From Nitrococcus sp. (GTDB taxonomy: Bacteria > Pseudomonadota > Gammaproteobacteria > Nitrococcales > Nitrococcaceae), in contig JAKDMK010000104.1 of NCBI GenBank assembly GCA_030452365.1, positions 1 to 7,765 on the forward strand: 7,765 bases of DNA, given 5' to 3'. Position numbers and translations under genes: made by a program. Shown piece after piece: positions 1 through 5,067 of the stretch (its first letter is position 1; the number at the start of each line of letters is the position of its first letter). Below the pieces are notes generated by a model that searched no databases, was not told the DNA's origin, and saw only the letters and a list, made by a program, of their open reading frames with translations.

Positions 1-299
1 GCCAGCCGTTATAGCACTATGACGCATCGGTAGCGCGGCCGCACAACTATATACCGTCCCCCTATTGTGTTCTACAAGTAGCTTTTGTCCATGGCCCGCC
101 GTCTCGATGCATGGTTGGCCAAGCACAATCCCGCAATGCAATCCGACGGCAGCCGACAAAAATATCGCCTGACGGCAGCAGGGGAACCTTTGTCCATCCG
201 ACCCGCACTACACCCGCCGAATGAGCGCGCGTGGTGGTCGGTTCGCCCAGCGGTAACCACCCGAGCCGTCCCGGGCTCGGGCGAGCATCATGTGGTTTC
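1..299. other. Left-edge region with no confident gene
   Basis: Several open frames cross this stretch on both strands: plus from an ATG at 91, minus 72-260, and a minus frame open from about 215 to the window edge. None has a convincing ribosome binding site or a residue pattern I recognise, and they overlap one another. The octamer ATGGACAA occurs here on the minus strand at two places and again at the start of the gene at 300-542, which may be coincidence. The only structured element is the hairpin at 260-281. Nothing else can be supported. Confidence 0.4.
260..281 (-). terminator. GC-rich hairpin downstream of the small minus-strand gene
   Basis: CCCGAGCC at 260-267 pairs perfectly with GGCTCGGG at 274-281 across a six-base loop. 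On the minus strand it begins 18 bases after the stop codon of the gene at 300-542, the usual position for a transcript end. No U-tract follows on that strand, so it may be a 3'-end stabilising hairpin or a weak terminator. Confidence 0.35.
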
Positions 300-542
300 C
301 TATTTCTTTTCGTCGGCAGCCATCATGCGGCATTTCAGCGCCGCGTCCATCGCGAGGCTCCAATGACGTGGGCTAACCCGCCATAGCTTGCATTCCTCGG
401 GGTCGGCCTCATCGGGGCTGTGTGGCTTCTGCAGCTCTTCCATGGTTTTATTCTCGTAGCATTCCACGGCAAAGTTCTTGGTCTGCCCGGTAAGCTCGTC
501 GATCGGGACCATCAGCCCGGTGAGTTCGTCCATCTTGTCCAT
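300..542 (-). CDS. Small hypothetical protein, 80 aa, possibly phage-encoded
   Basis: I do not recognise the family. The start at 540-542 is chosen because GAGGAGG sits five bases upstream; the longer frame from 569 would put this Shine-Dalgarno sequence inside the coding region. The product is small, acidic at the N-terminus, and has no signal peptide or membrane segment. Its first 20 residues hold a short internal repeat (DELTG at 5-9 and again at 15-19). The C-terminal half contains ECKLWR, SPRHW and AALKCRMM, with Cys residues in both halves. A 15-bp direct repeat pair lies 38-72 bases upstream of the start codon and may be its operator. It is transcribed away from the phage tail-type gene at 926-1654, so it could be a phage accessory gene. 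Reality of the gene is fairly likely; function unknown. Confidence 0.6.
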   Translation of the reverse strand: MDKMDELTGLMVPIDELTGQTKNFAVECYENKTMEELQKPHSPDEADPEECKLWRVSPRHWSLAMDAALKCRMMAADEKK

Positions 543-579
543 AGGCCCTCCTCTATCGTTTCCGACCAATCGCCATTAA

Positions 580-614
580 TAATAGTAGAGAGATATTGAT
601 AATAGTAGAGAGAT
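580..614. repeat. Two 15-bp perfect direct repeats, 20-bp period
   Basis: TAATAGTAGAGAGAT occurs at 580-594 and again at 600-614, separated by ATTGA. A 20-bp period puts both copies on nearly the same face of the helix, as for paired regulator sites. They lie in an AT-rich patch upstream of the minus-strand gene at 300-542. Read on that strand they contain TACTATTAT and TACTATTAA, each of which could supply a -10-like TATTAT or TATTAA. The role as operator or promoter is inference. Confidence 0.6.
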
Positions 615-899
615 GTTCCGGCTGTGAAACCCCGCAAAAGTACGCCCATTATCACGCAGATCCAATCCGGCGTCATCGTGCCGCACACATCGCCGCACCG
701 AGGCCGGCAGCCGGGGCTTGTACAAGACGATTCGCCTCGGCAACAATCGGGTGCCATAGTAGTCGGGCGATTCGGCCATTGCCCGTGCTAGGCGAAACCG
801 GATGATTGGCACGGGTGCGCCCTGCGGCCGTGGCGGAGACGTGGTCGCCCCTAGTTGGCGTGCGGCGACAGGCAAACAACATAAAGGAGGCAAGCGGCA
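615..899. other. Intergenic region before the tail gene, no confident gene
   Basis: All six frames were considered. A 55-residue plus frame from GTG 624 to TAG 789-791, a 69-residue plus frame ending at 805 and several minus frames are open, but their compositions (Pro/Arg/His/Cys-rich) look like GC-driven noise and none has a good ribosome binding site. One of them may be a decayed phage gene upstream of the tail protein. The only clear functional signal is AAAGGAGG at 883-890, which serves the mini-ORF at 900. Confidence 0.4.
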
Positions 900-929
900 G
901 TGGCTACGCAGATGAGGCAACGCTTATGA
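900..929 (+). CDS. Nine-codon mini-ORF (VATQMRQRL) overlapping the tail gene start
   Basis: AAAGGAGG at 883-890, the best Shine-Dalgarno sequence in this region, is nine bases before a GTG at 900-902. That frame encodes VATQMRQRL and stops at TGA 927-929, sharing ATGA with the ATG of the tail gene at 926. From memory, MATQMRQR resembles the N-terminus of many phage tail-fibre proteins (which continue RRGT). This could therefore be the true start of the tail gene, displaced by a one-base frameshift, or a leader peptide that couples translation to the next gene. The sequence does not decide between these. Confidence 0.35.
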   Translation: MATQMRQRL

Positions 930-1654
930 GCACAGACACACTCGCACACTCCACGGTCGGCGCCCGGTTCAGCGACTTTGACGAAGACCCGGCGGCCACC
1001 CGTGGCCTCGTTTGGGGATACCGGGCGGGTATACTGCGCAACATGACCACAATCACCGTGGTATCCGCCGGCTCGCTGCCAATCTATCCCTCCGCGACCA
1101 ACTACGTCGAGATCAATCGGGAAGGAAAGGTTTGCGTCAACAAGACCGGTTTTACCAAAGGGCATGTTCCGCTGCGGCGGATCATGGCCAGTGCGGAGGC
1201 CATTACCGATTCGATCGACCAGCGTGCCTTGTTGGTGCTCTCGTTGGACGACTTCAAAAGCGATGGCAGCGTACCCATGACCGGCGACCTGCGGATGCAG
1301 CGCAACGCCATCAAGGCCTATGCCGAGACTCTGGCAAAGCCGAAGATCCTCCGCGGCAACCTGAAGATAATCCTCTCGGTGGCGAATGTGTTCTTGGTCA
1401 CACTGAACGACGATATCAAGAATCTCACGTTCGAGAGCGCGCCCGATGCCGACAAGGCCGGATCCGTCACGCTTATCCTCACCCAGGACGAGACCGGTGG
1501 GCGCAGCATCAACTGGCCGAAGTCGGTCAGATGGCCGGACGGCACCGCGCCGGCGATCGGCAGCGCCGCAGGCAGCGACAGCGTATTGCGGTTTCTCACG
1601 ATCGATGGCGGAGTGACCTGGCGCGGTTTTCTGATTGGCAAGGACTTCGCGTGA
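926..1654 (+). CDS. Phage tail / tail-fibre-type structural protein
   Basis: Product of 242 residues. The N-terminal part (STDTLAHSTVGARFSDFDED at residues 2-21, then GLVWGYRAG and SATNYVEI) and the C-terminal part (GSVTLILTQDETGGRSINWP, then VRWPDG, LRFLTIDGGVTWRGF) match patterns I associate with prophage tail-fibre proteins, including the closing beta-rich domain with Asp-Gly-Gly and Trp. There is no signal peptide or membrane helix, as expected for a virion protein. The ATG at 926 has GAGG eight bases upstream; the frame is open back to a TTG at 806, which lacks a ribosome binding site. A nine-codon ORF with a much stronger Shine-Dalgarno sequence overlaps the start by ATGA. No other tail, lysis or head genes are present, so this is an isolated prophage fragment. 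Family assignment is good; exact virion role is not known. Confidence 0.75.
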   Translation: MSTDTLAHSTVGARFSDFDEDPAATRGLVWGYRAGILRNMTTITVVSAGSLPIYPSATNYVEINREGKVCVNKTGFTKGHVPLRRIMASAEAITDSIDQRALLVLSLDDFKSDGSVPMTGDLRMQRNAIKAYAETLAKPKILRGNLKIILSVANVFLVTLNDDIKNLTFESAPDADKAGSVTLILTQDETGGRSINWPKSVRWPDGTAPAIGSAAGSDSVLRFLTIDGGVTWRGFLIGKDFA

Positions 1655-1786
1655 TACCGCAGCGTACGATAATGGCTACTGCCGGGGCGGTGTGGTAAAT
1701 GGCAACAGGCGCTCGCATATCGGTTGGTCACGCAGGAATTCTTGCGATTATGGTTGACAAGCTTGAAGTTCAGGGATGATGCCGAC

Positions 1787-2818
1787 ATGCACCGCCGGCA
1801 ATTCCTGCGCCGGCTGGCAGGGGTCGCCGGCGGTATGCTGGTTGGAGCCATTGGCGAATCGAGCGCGCTCGCCTCCTTCGAGTGTGCCAGCACGATTGAT
1901 GAGGGCGCTGCCGGCGAGATTGCACGCCAGAGCGAGAGTGATTTTTCCACCTACGATTTACCCCCGGATGGGAACCGGCTGATCGGCCATGCCCATTGGG
2001 TAAGCGCGTGTGCGCAAGACACGCTGCTCGATATCGGTCGGTACTTCAATCTGGGCTATTGGGACATGGTCCTGGCAAACCCCGACGTCGATATCTGGTT
2101 GCCAGGTGCCGGCACACGGGTGCTGATACCCAGGCAATTCATTCTCCCCAGCGCCCCCCGGGACGGCATCGTCGTCAATGTCCCGGAGCTGAGGCTGTAC
2201 TATTATCCACCGGCAGCCAAGGGCAAGGCCCGGCAGGTGGTAACCCATCCAGTTGGCCTCGGCCGGCAGAACTGGAGCACTCCGCTCGGCCATACCGTGG
2301 TCGTTGACAAGATAGCGCATCCGGCCTGGTATCCGACAGAAGCCATTCGTGCCGAGCATGCCGCCAACGGAGACCCGCTACCGGGTATCGTACCGCCAGG
2401 CCCGGACAACCCGCTTGGCCAGTTCGCACTGCTGCTGGATATGCCGGGCTACCTGATTCACGGCACCAACAAGCCTTATGGTGTTGGGATGCGTGTATCG
2501 CACGGTTGTGTGCGGCTCTACCCTGAGGACATCGCGAGCCTCTTCCACCACGTCGCGAGAGGCACCCCCGTGTATATCATCCACCAGCCTTACAAGCTTG
2601 CCTGGCACCGTGGTGAGCTGCTGCTTGAGGTGCAACCCTCGCCGGGGCCGAACGACTTCACAAGTCTCGAGCGCGAGCGGCACTTGGCAATGCTGTCTCG
2701 GCTACGCCACGACGTGGAGCGCACGACGCACGCCGCCGGCTACACATTCGCCCGCCAAGATCTCGATTTGCTGTTACGTCGATTCTCGGGTGTTCCAGAG
2801 CCGCTGCCACTCATATGA
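1787..2818 (+). CDS. LysM and YkuD domain L,D-transpeptidase, Tat-like signal
   Basis: Product of 343 residues in the ErfK/YbiS/YcfS/YnhG family, which acts in the periplasm on peptidoglycan: it either makes 3-3 (mDAP-mDAP) crosslinks or attaches lipoprotein to the wall. The N-terminus MHRRQFLRRLAGVAGG has twin arginines at 3-4, a hydrophobic core and a likely cleavage near SSALA (25-29), so Tat export is plausible. A LysM-like segment spans about 68-120 and ends WLPGAGTRVLIPRQFILP, closely like E. coli YbiS. The YkuD catalytic domain covers about 127-265, with HGTN at 225-228 and SHGCVRL at 238-244; Cys241 is the nucleophile and His239 its partner. A C-terminal extension of about 75 residues follows. 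The ATG at 1787 is preferred over TTG 1724 because the signal begins there and AGGGA lies ten bases upstream. Whether it anchors Lpp or crosslinks peptides cannot be read here. Confidence 0.9.
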   Translation: MHRRQFLRRLAGVAGGMLVGAIGESSALASFECASTIDEGAAGEIARQSESDFSTYDLPPDGNRLIGHAHWVSACAQDTLLDIGRYFNLGYWDMVLANPDVDIWLPGAGTRVLIPRQFILPSAPRDGIVVNVPELRLYYYPPAAKGKARQVVTHPVGLGRQNWSTPLGHTVVVDKIAHPAWYPTEAIRAEHAANGDPLPGIVPPGPDNPLGQFALLLDMPGYLIHGTNKPYGVGMRVSHGCVRLYPEDIASLFHHVARGTPVYIIHQPYKLAWHRGELLLEVQPSPGPNDFTSLERERHLAMLSRLRHDVERTTHAAGYTFARQDLDLLLRRFSGVPEPLPLI

Positions 2819-2875
2819 GTCGGAGCCGCGAGCCAGCGCGCGGGATAGAGCCTCTGACCGCAGGGCATCGTGGCC

Positions 2876-3748
2876 ATGGACTGGCTTTCGCTCTCCTTGC
2901 TTAGCGCGCTCAGCTTGGCCTCGGCGGACGCCTGCTCGAAGAAATTCCTGGGACAATACTCGGCGCCCGAAATGGTGCTGGTGCGGTTTGCATATTCCGC
3001 ACTGCTCCTGGCCCCACTGCTGTACTTCAATCCACTGCCGGCAGTGCCGCTTGCATTTTGGGGTTGGCTCGCGCTGGCCTTGCCGCTGGAGATCATCGCC
3101 ATGCTGCTCTATATGCAGGCGATTCGCGATGCTCCGTTGTCGCTCACCATGCCGTATCTCGCGTTTACCCCGGTGTTCACGACTCTAATGGGCTATCTGC
3201 TATTGGACGAGCAGGTCTCGGTACAAGGCCTTATCGGCATCATTCTGGCCGTCGGCGGCGCCTACCTCCTCAATCTCGAGGCCGTCGGGAGGCGCGGGTG
3301 GCGCGGAGGGTTCAAGCCTTTGCGCGCAATCTTGAGCAATCGTGGATCCCGTATGATGCTCGCAGTGGCGATCATCTACGGTGTGACCTCGGTGATCGGC
3401 AAGATCGAGCTGCAATATGCGCCGCCGTTGAGCTTTGCGGCTTTGTACTTCGTCCTGCTGGGTCTGCTGAGCCTGACGCTGTTCGCTCTGACCAAACCTA
3501 GAACACTGCATGTGTTCGGGCGCAAGCTGTTGATCCATCTTCTGATCGCAGGTCTGTTCACGGCCATGATTGTCACCCATTTTATGGCGCTCGAGCGGGT
3601 CGAGACCGCTTATATGATCTCGGTGAAACGCACCAGCATTCTCTTTGGCGTGCTCTATGGCGCACTGCTCTTCGGCGAGCAAAACCTGCTCAGGCACTTG
3701 GCTGCAGGCGCGCTCATGGTGGCCGGGGTGGCCTTGATCGCGGTGTAA
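2876..3748 (+). CDS. EamA/DMT-family inner-membrane transporter
   Basis: Product of 290 residues (292 if the GTG at 2870 is used) built from about ten hydrophobic helices in two homologous halves, the normal size and architecture of drug/metabolite transporters (10-TMS, EamA repeats). The first half has the typical APLSLTMPYLAFTPVFTTLM stretch followed by a LLLDEQVS loop. The second half repeats it with RVETAYMISVKRTSILFGVL and ALLFGEQ, matching the conserved end of EamA domains. These proteins move small metabolites across the inner membrane; the substrate cannot be predicted. AGGG at 2862-2865 is four bases from the GTG at 2870 and ten from the ATG at 2876; I prefer the ATG. The gene follows the L,D-transpeptidase on the same strand by 51-57 bases, so co-transcription is possible, though no functional link is evident. 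Confidence 0.85.
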   Translation: MDWLSLSLLSALSLASADACSKKFLGQYSAPEMVLVRFAYSALLLAPLLYFNPLPAVPLAFWGWLALALPLEIIAMLLYMQAIRDAPLSLTMPYLAFTPVFTTLMGYLLLDEQVSVQGLIGIILAVGGAYLLNLEAVGRRGWRGGFKPLRAILSNRGSRMMLAVAIIYGVTSVIGKIELQYAPPLSFAALYFVLLGLLSLTLFALTKPRTLHVFGRKLLIHLLIAGLFTAMIVTHFMALERVETAYMISVKRTSILFGVLYGALLFGEQNLLRHLAAGALMVAGVALIAV

Positions 3749-3794
3749 TGGGAACGCACGTGGATACGGGCTGGCCGGATCGGTGGTTAAAAGT

Positions 3795-3844
3795 GGACAT
3801 CCCTGTCCCCGGAGGTTCCTGTGGCCGGAAATCCCTGTCCCCGG
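3795..3844. repeat. Pair of 18-bp near-identical direct repeats, each an inverted repeat
   Basis: GGACATCCCTGTCCCCGG at 3795-3812 and GGAAATCCCTGTCCCCGG at 3827-3844 differ at one base and are 32 bp apart. The first contains a perfect dyad, GGACA-tccc-TGTCC; in the second the left arm is changed to GGAAA. They lie between two convergent genes, so a promoter operator is unlikely. A dispersed intergenic repeat, a mobile-element end or part of a 3'-end structure is more plausible. Confidence 0.55.
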
Positions 3845-3853
3845 GTTGCTATC

Positions 3854-3897
3854 CCTTGCCAAAAGCAAGGCAGGCCGGAGATCTCCTACGGCGGCCT
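3854..3897. terminator. Two hairpins between convergent genes, probable bidirectional termination region
   Basis: CCTTGC (3854-3859) pairs with GCAAGG (3865-3870) over a CAAAA loop. AGGCCG (3872-3877) pairs with CGGCCT (3892-3897) and encloses the palindrome GGAGATCTCC. On the plus strand the second hairpin is followed by TTTCG and then an AT-rich stretch with a run of five Ts at 3912-3916; on the minus strand the hairpins follow the mop stop codon after TAAAAATAATAAT. Neither has an immediate perfect U-tract, so efficient termination is not certain. Confidence 0.4.
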
Positions 3898-3914
3898 TTC
3901 GACGATTATTATTT

Positions 3915-4130
3915 TTAGTCAACGGCCACCATTACGTTGGTGGCCTTGATCACGGCGTAGCATTGTTTTCCGGACGCAAGTCCTAACCTATTAGCGGATT
4001 CTTTGGAGATAACGGAGACGACCTTGGCGCCCCCCGACAGCTCGATCACGACCTCCGCGTTGACGGCACCCTCGTTGACCTCTAGGATTTTGCCTCTTAG
4101 AGCGTTACGAGCGCTGATGTTCATCTGCAT
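3915..4130 (-). CDS. mop: Molbindin: single TOBE (Mop) domain molybdate-binding protein
   Basis: Product of 71 residues, the usual length for a single-domain Mop protein. These cytoplasmic proteins assemble into hexamers that bind molybdate or tungstate between subunits and are thought to store or buffer the oxyanion. The diagnostic pattern is complete: SARN at 6-9, EGAVNAEVVIEL at 20-31, ISKESANRLGL at 41-51 and AVIKATNVMVAVD at 59-71. The ATG at 4130 is used; a second ATG two codons on (4124) is an alternative, and no strong Shine-Dalgarno sequence favours either. Upstream on the same strand are a ModE-like operator over a promoter and an intrinsic terminator about 30 bases before the start, so expression is probably molybdate-responsive. 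No modABC transport genes are in the window; mop stands alone. Confidence 0.92.
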   Translation of the reverse strand: MQMNISARNALRGKILEVNEGAVNAEVVIELSGGAKVVSVISKESANRLGLASGKQCYAVIKATNVMVAVD

Positions 4131-4147
4131 TGCGGCTTATCGCTTTG

Positions 4148-4219
4148 TTAAGTGGCCAAAAAAGCCGCTTCGGCTGTGACTGCCACGACGAGAAAAAGTT
4201 CAAACATCGGCTCAGGCAT
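4148..4219 (-). CDS. Possible 23-residue leader ORF overlapping the mop terminator
   Basis: An ATG at 4217-4219 opens a 23-codon frame ending TAA at 4148-4150. The product is MPEPMFELFLVVAVTAEA followed by five residues encoded largely by the terminator stem and U-tract. It is hydrophobic in the middle, like one short membrane helix, and FELFLVVAVTAEA resembles the first helix of TRIC/YicG-type proteins. It could be a leader peptide, a fragment of a lost gene, or chance. No good ribosome binding site precedes it. Confidence 0.2.
   Translation of the reverse strand: MPEPMFELFLVVAVTAEAAFLAT
4158..4175 (-). terminator. Intrinsic terminator in the mop leader (possible attenuator)
   Basis: On the minus strand AGCCG-AAG-CGGCT is followed directly by TTTTTT: a five-base-pair stem, three-base loop and six-U tail. 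It lies 28 bases before the mop ATG and about 90 bases downstream of the predicted mop promoter. A terminator between promoter and gene implies either attenuation of mop or a separate short transcript. The stem is short, so leakiness is likely. Confidence 0.6.
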
Positions 4220-4241
4220 CTGCGAAGTCGTTGACCCTGAG
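4211..4241 (-). ncRNA. Hairpin in the mop leader RNA
   Basis: CTCAGG (4241-4236 read on the minus strand) pairs with CCTGAG (4216-4211) over a 19-base loop. ACGAC in that loop is complementary to GTCGT further along the same leader, just before the terminator, so a switch between alternative pairings is conceivable. I do not recognise a known riboswitch class here, including the molybdenum-cofactor motif. The pairing is seen; regulatory function is inferred. Confidence 0.3.
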
Positions 4242-4266
4242 AAAACTGCGCGTGTTGGCGCACACC

Positions 4267-4301
4267 AACGTTATGTTATGGAATATATAGCGATGAGTCA
4301 A
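4267..4301 (-). promoter_or_regulatory. Predicted mop promoter with overlapping ModE operator
   Basis: On the minus strand TTGACT (4301-4296) and TAACAT (4278-4273) are spaced 17 bases apart, an acceptable sigma-70 promoter. Between and over them lies ATCGCTATATA, six bases, then AACATAACGTT (4294-4267). The ModE consensus as I recall it is ATCGCTATATA-N6-TATATAACGAT: the first half-site matches at 11 of 11 and the second at 8 of 11. ModE with bound molybdate would block RNA polymerase here. The only gene downstream on this strand is mop, which supports the call. Confidence 0.75.
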
Positions 4302-4390
4302 GCCCTGTGTTGCTAACAGGTCCTGTGTGCCGTAATAGTAATACCCAGTCGTTGCCACAGGCCCGAGAGGCGCCAGCGGGGGAACTAACC

Positions 4391-4529
4391 CTATACCGCC
4401 TCCGACGGCGGAAAGTCCTTGGGCAGTTGGCGCCACTGGCACCCCGCCTTGTTCGGGCTGCGGGCTGTGTTTATCAATGAGGTTTTTGAGCAAGCGCCAT
4501 TCTTTATCGGTTAGGTCGCTCGGGTACAT
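4391..4529 (-). pseudogene. Remnant of an IS5-type transposase with an internal deletion
   Basis: The frame from ATG 4529 begins MYPSDLTDKEWRLLKNLIDK, the classic N-terminus of IS5-family transposases of the DUF4096 type, and continues to EQGG at about 4443. The next recognisable piece, GCQWRQLPKDFPPSEAV, is in another frame at about 4391-4444 and ends at TAG. In intact relatives roughly 20 residues (RPRKY... through the T of TGCQW) separate these blocks, so an internal deletion with a frame change has occurred, and everything after DFPP is lost. The open frame itself continues to 4212 but that part is not transposase: it runs across the mop operator. Non-functional. TTGTTAAG at 4143-4150 and CTTAACAA at 4564-4571 are a possible but weak terminal inverted repeat. 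Confidence 0.75.
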
Positions 4530-4595
4530 GATGCCTATCGTTCAGCAGATTACACTACGAAAGCTTAACAACTCGTGAAGTTATTCAACAGCTAC

Positions 4596-4790
4596 TTAGG
4601 CCGATCTGACCATTTCGGGTTCGATTTCAGCCAGCGACCTGCAACCAGCAAGTCGCATGGTTTGTACGAGTTCTTCTTTGGCTCCTCAGCAGAATTTGTG
4701 GGTGGACGTCGGCTCGGGCAGAGCGCCAAGTGCATGATACAAAGCGATTTCAGCTGCGCGATAGAGCACGGTATATAACGATGATTTTGC
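4596..4790 (-). pseudogene. Possible decayed coding remnant (oxidoreductase-like tail)
   Basis: Read on the minus strand, a frame contains EIALYHALGALPEP, an in-frame TGA, then GAKEELVQTMRLAGCRSLAE and a short tail ending MVRSA at TAA 4596-4598. The second block looks truly coding and resembles the C-terminal helix of FMN-dependent alpha-hydroxy-acid dehydrogenases (E-L-x-x-T-M-x-L-x-G-x-x-S-x-x-E). No start or complete domain is present, and an internal stop breaks it. The family suggestion is weak; the overlapping plus frame at 4575-4778 shows nothing recognisable. Confidence 0.3.
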
Positions 4791-4799
4791 ATCAAGTCA

Positions 4800-4957
4800 T
4801 GAGACCCGTGACCAGGATCGGAGACCGAATGTGGCTGCGGCTGATCAGTAAATTCTGCCTACACAAGGGAACCCTGGTGACGGGTGAGGTTGTAAAAGCC
4901 GAGGCCGCTGCTTGGAGGGCTGAAACGCGGCGCAAGCTATCCAGCGCCGAATCGTGA
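4800..4957 (+). pseudogene. Probable antitoxin remnant upstream of truncated ParE
   Basis: The frame ending TGA at 4955-4957 finishes GEVVKAEAAAWRAETRRKLS and four more residues, an Ala/Arg/Glu-rich helical tail of the kind found at the ends of small antitoxins. It overlaps the GTG of the toxin remnant by four bases (GTGA), the usual coupling within type II toxin-antitoxin operons. The frame is open further upstream to about 4730, but I see no DNA-binding fold there, so the N-terminal part is missing or decayed. The boundary at 4800 is approximate and identity rests mostly on position. Confidence 0.35.
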
Positions 4958-5067
4958 GGCTGGTTTGGACTATACGGGCGGACCTCGATCGGAAAGAGAT
5001 TCGGGAATACATAGCCAAGGACAACCCGGCTGCCGCGCTGGCTCTCGATGAGCTATTTTCGCAATAG
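4954..5067 (+). pseudogene. Truncated ParE/RelE-type toxin
   Basis: GTG at 4954 opens a 37-residue frame with RLVWTIRADLDRKEIREYIA followed by KDNPAAALALDELFSQ and TAG at 5065-5067. This matches the first 40% of ParE toxins, which are normally 90-100 residues and continue with a HPGLGR-type strand and a catalytic C-terminal Arg/His region, all absent here. After TAG the same frame reads ASWVVT and stops again, consistent with an amber mutation followed by loss of the rest. Such a product would lack the toxin core and is presumably inactive. It overlaps its probable antitoxin remnant by GTGA and lies on the opposite strand to an intact module of the same family at 5216-5790. Confidence 0.7.

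Noticed and set aside
1..215. Minus-strand frame open from about 215 to the window edge
   Set aside because: No start, no recognisable motif and Cys/Gly-rich composition; probably chance openness in a GC-rich sequence.
85..366. 93-residue plus-strand open frame at the left end
   Set aside because: No Shine-Dalgarno sequence, no recognisable motif, and its 3' part overlaps the better-supported minus-strand gene at 300-542.
512..920. Overlapping minus-strand frames upstream of the tail gene
   Set aside because: Arg/Pro/Cys-rich, mutually overlapping, running through the direct repeats and lacking ribosome binding sites.
1012..1698. 228-residue plus-strand frame inside the tail gene
   Set aside because: Arg/Gln-rich frame-shifted shadow of the tail protein; its end only incidentally includes MATAGAVW.
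1754..1782. TTGACA at 1754-1759 as a promoter for the L,D-transpeptidase
   Set aside because: The matching -10 position would fall almost at the start codon and has only a poor hexamer (TGATGC), so the transcript would be leaderless.
3200..3922. 240-residue minus-strand frame opposite the EamA gene
   Set aside because: His/Gln/Arg-rich composition typical of an antisense shadow of a membrane protein.
4212..4390. C-terminal half of the 105-residue frame starting at 4529
   Set aside because: It matches no transposase sequence and overlaps the ModE operator and promoter; open by chance.
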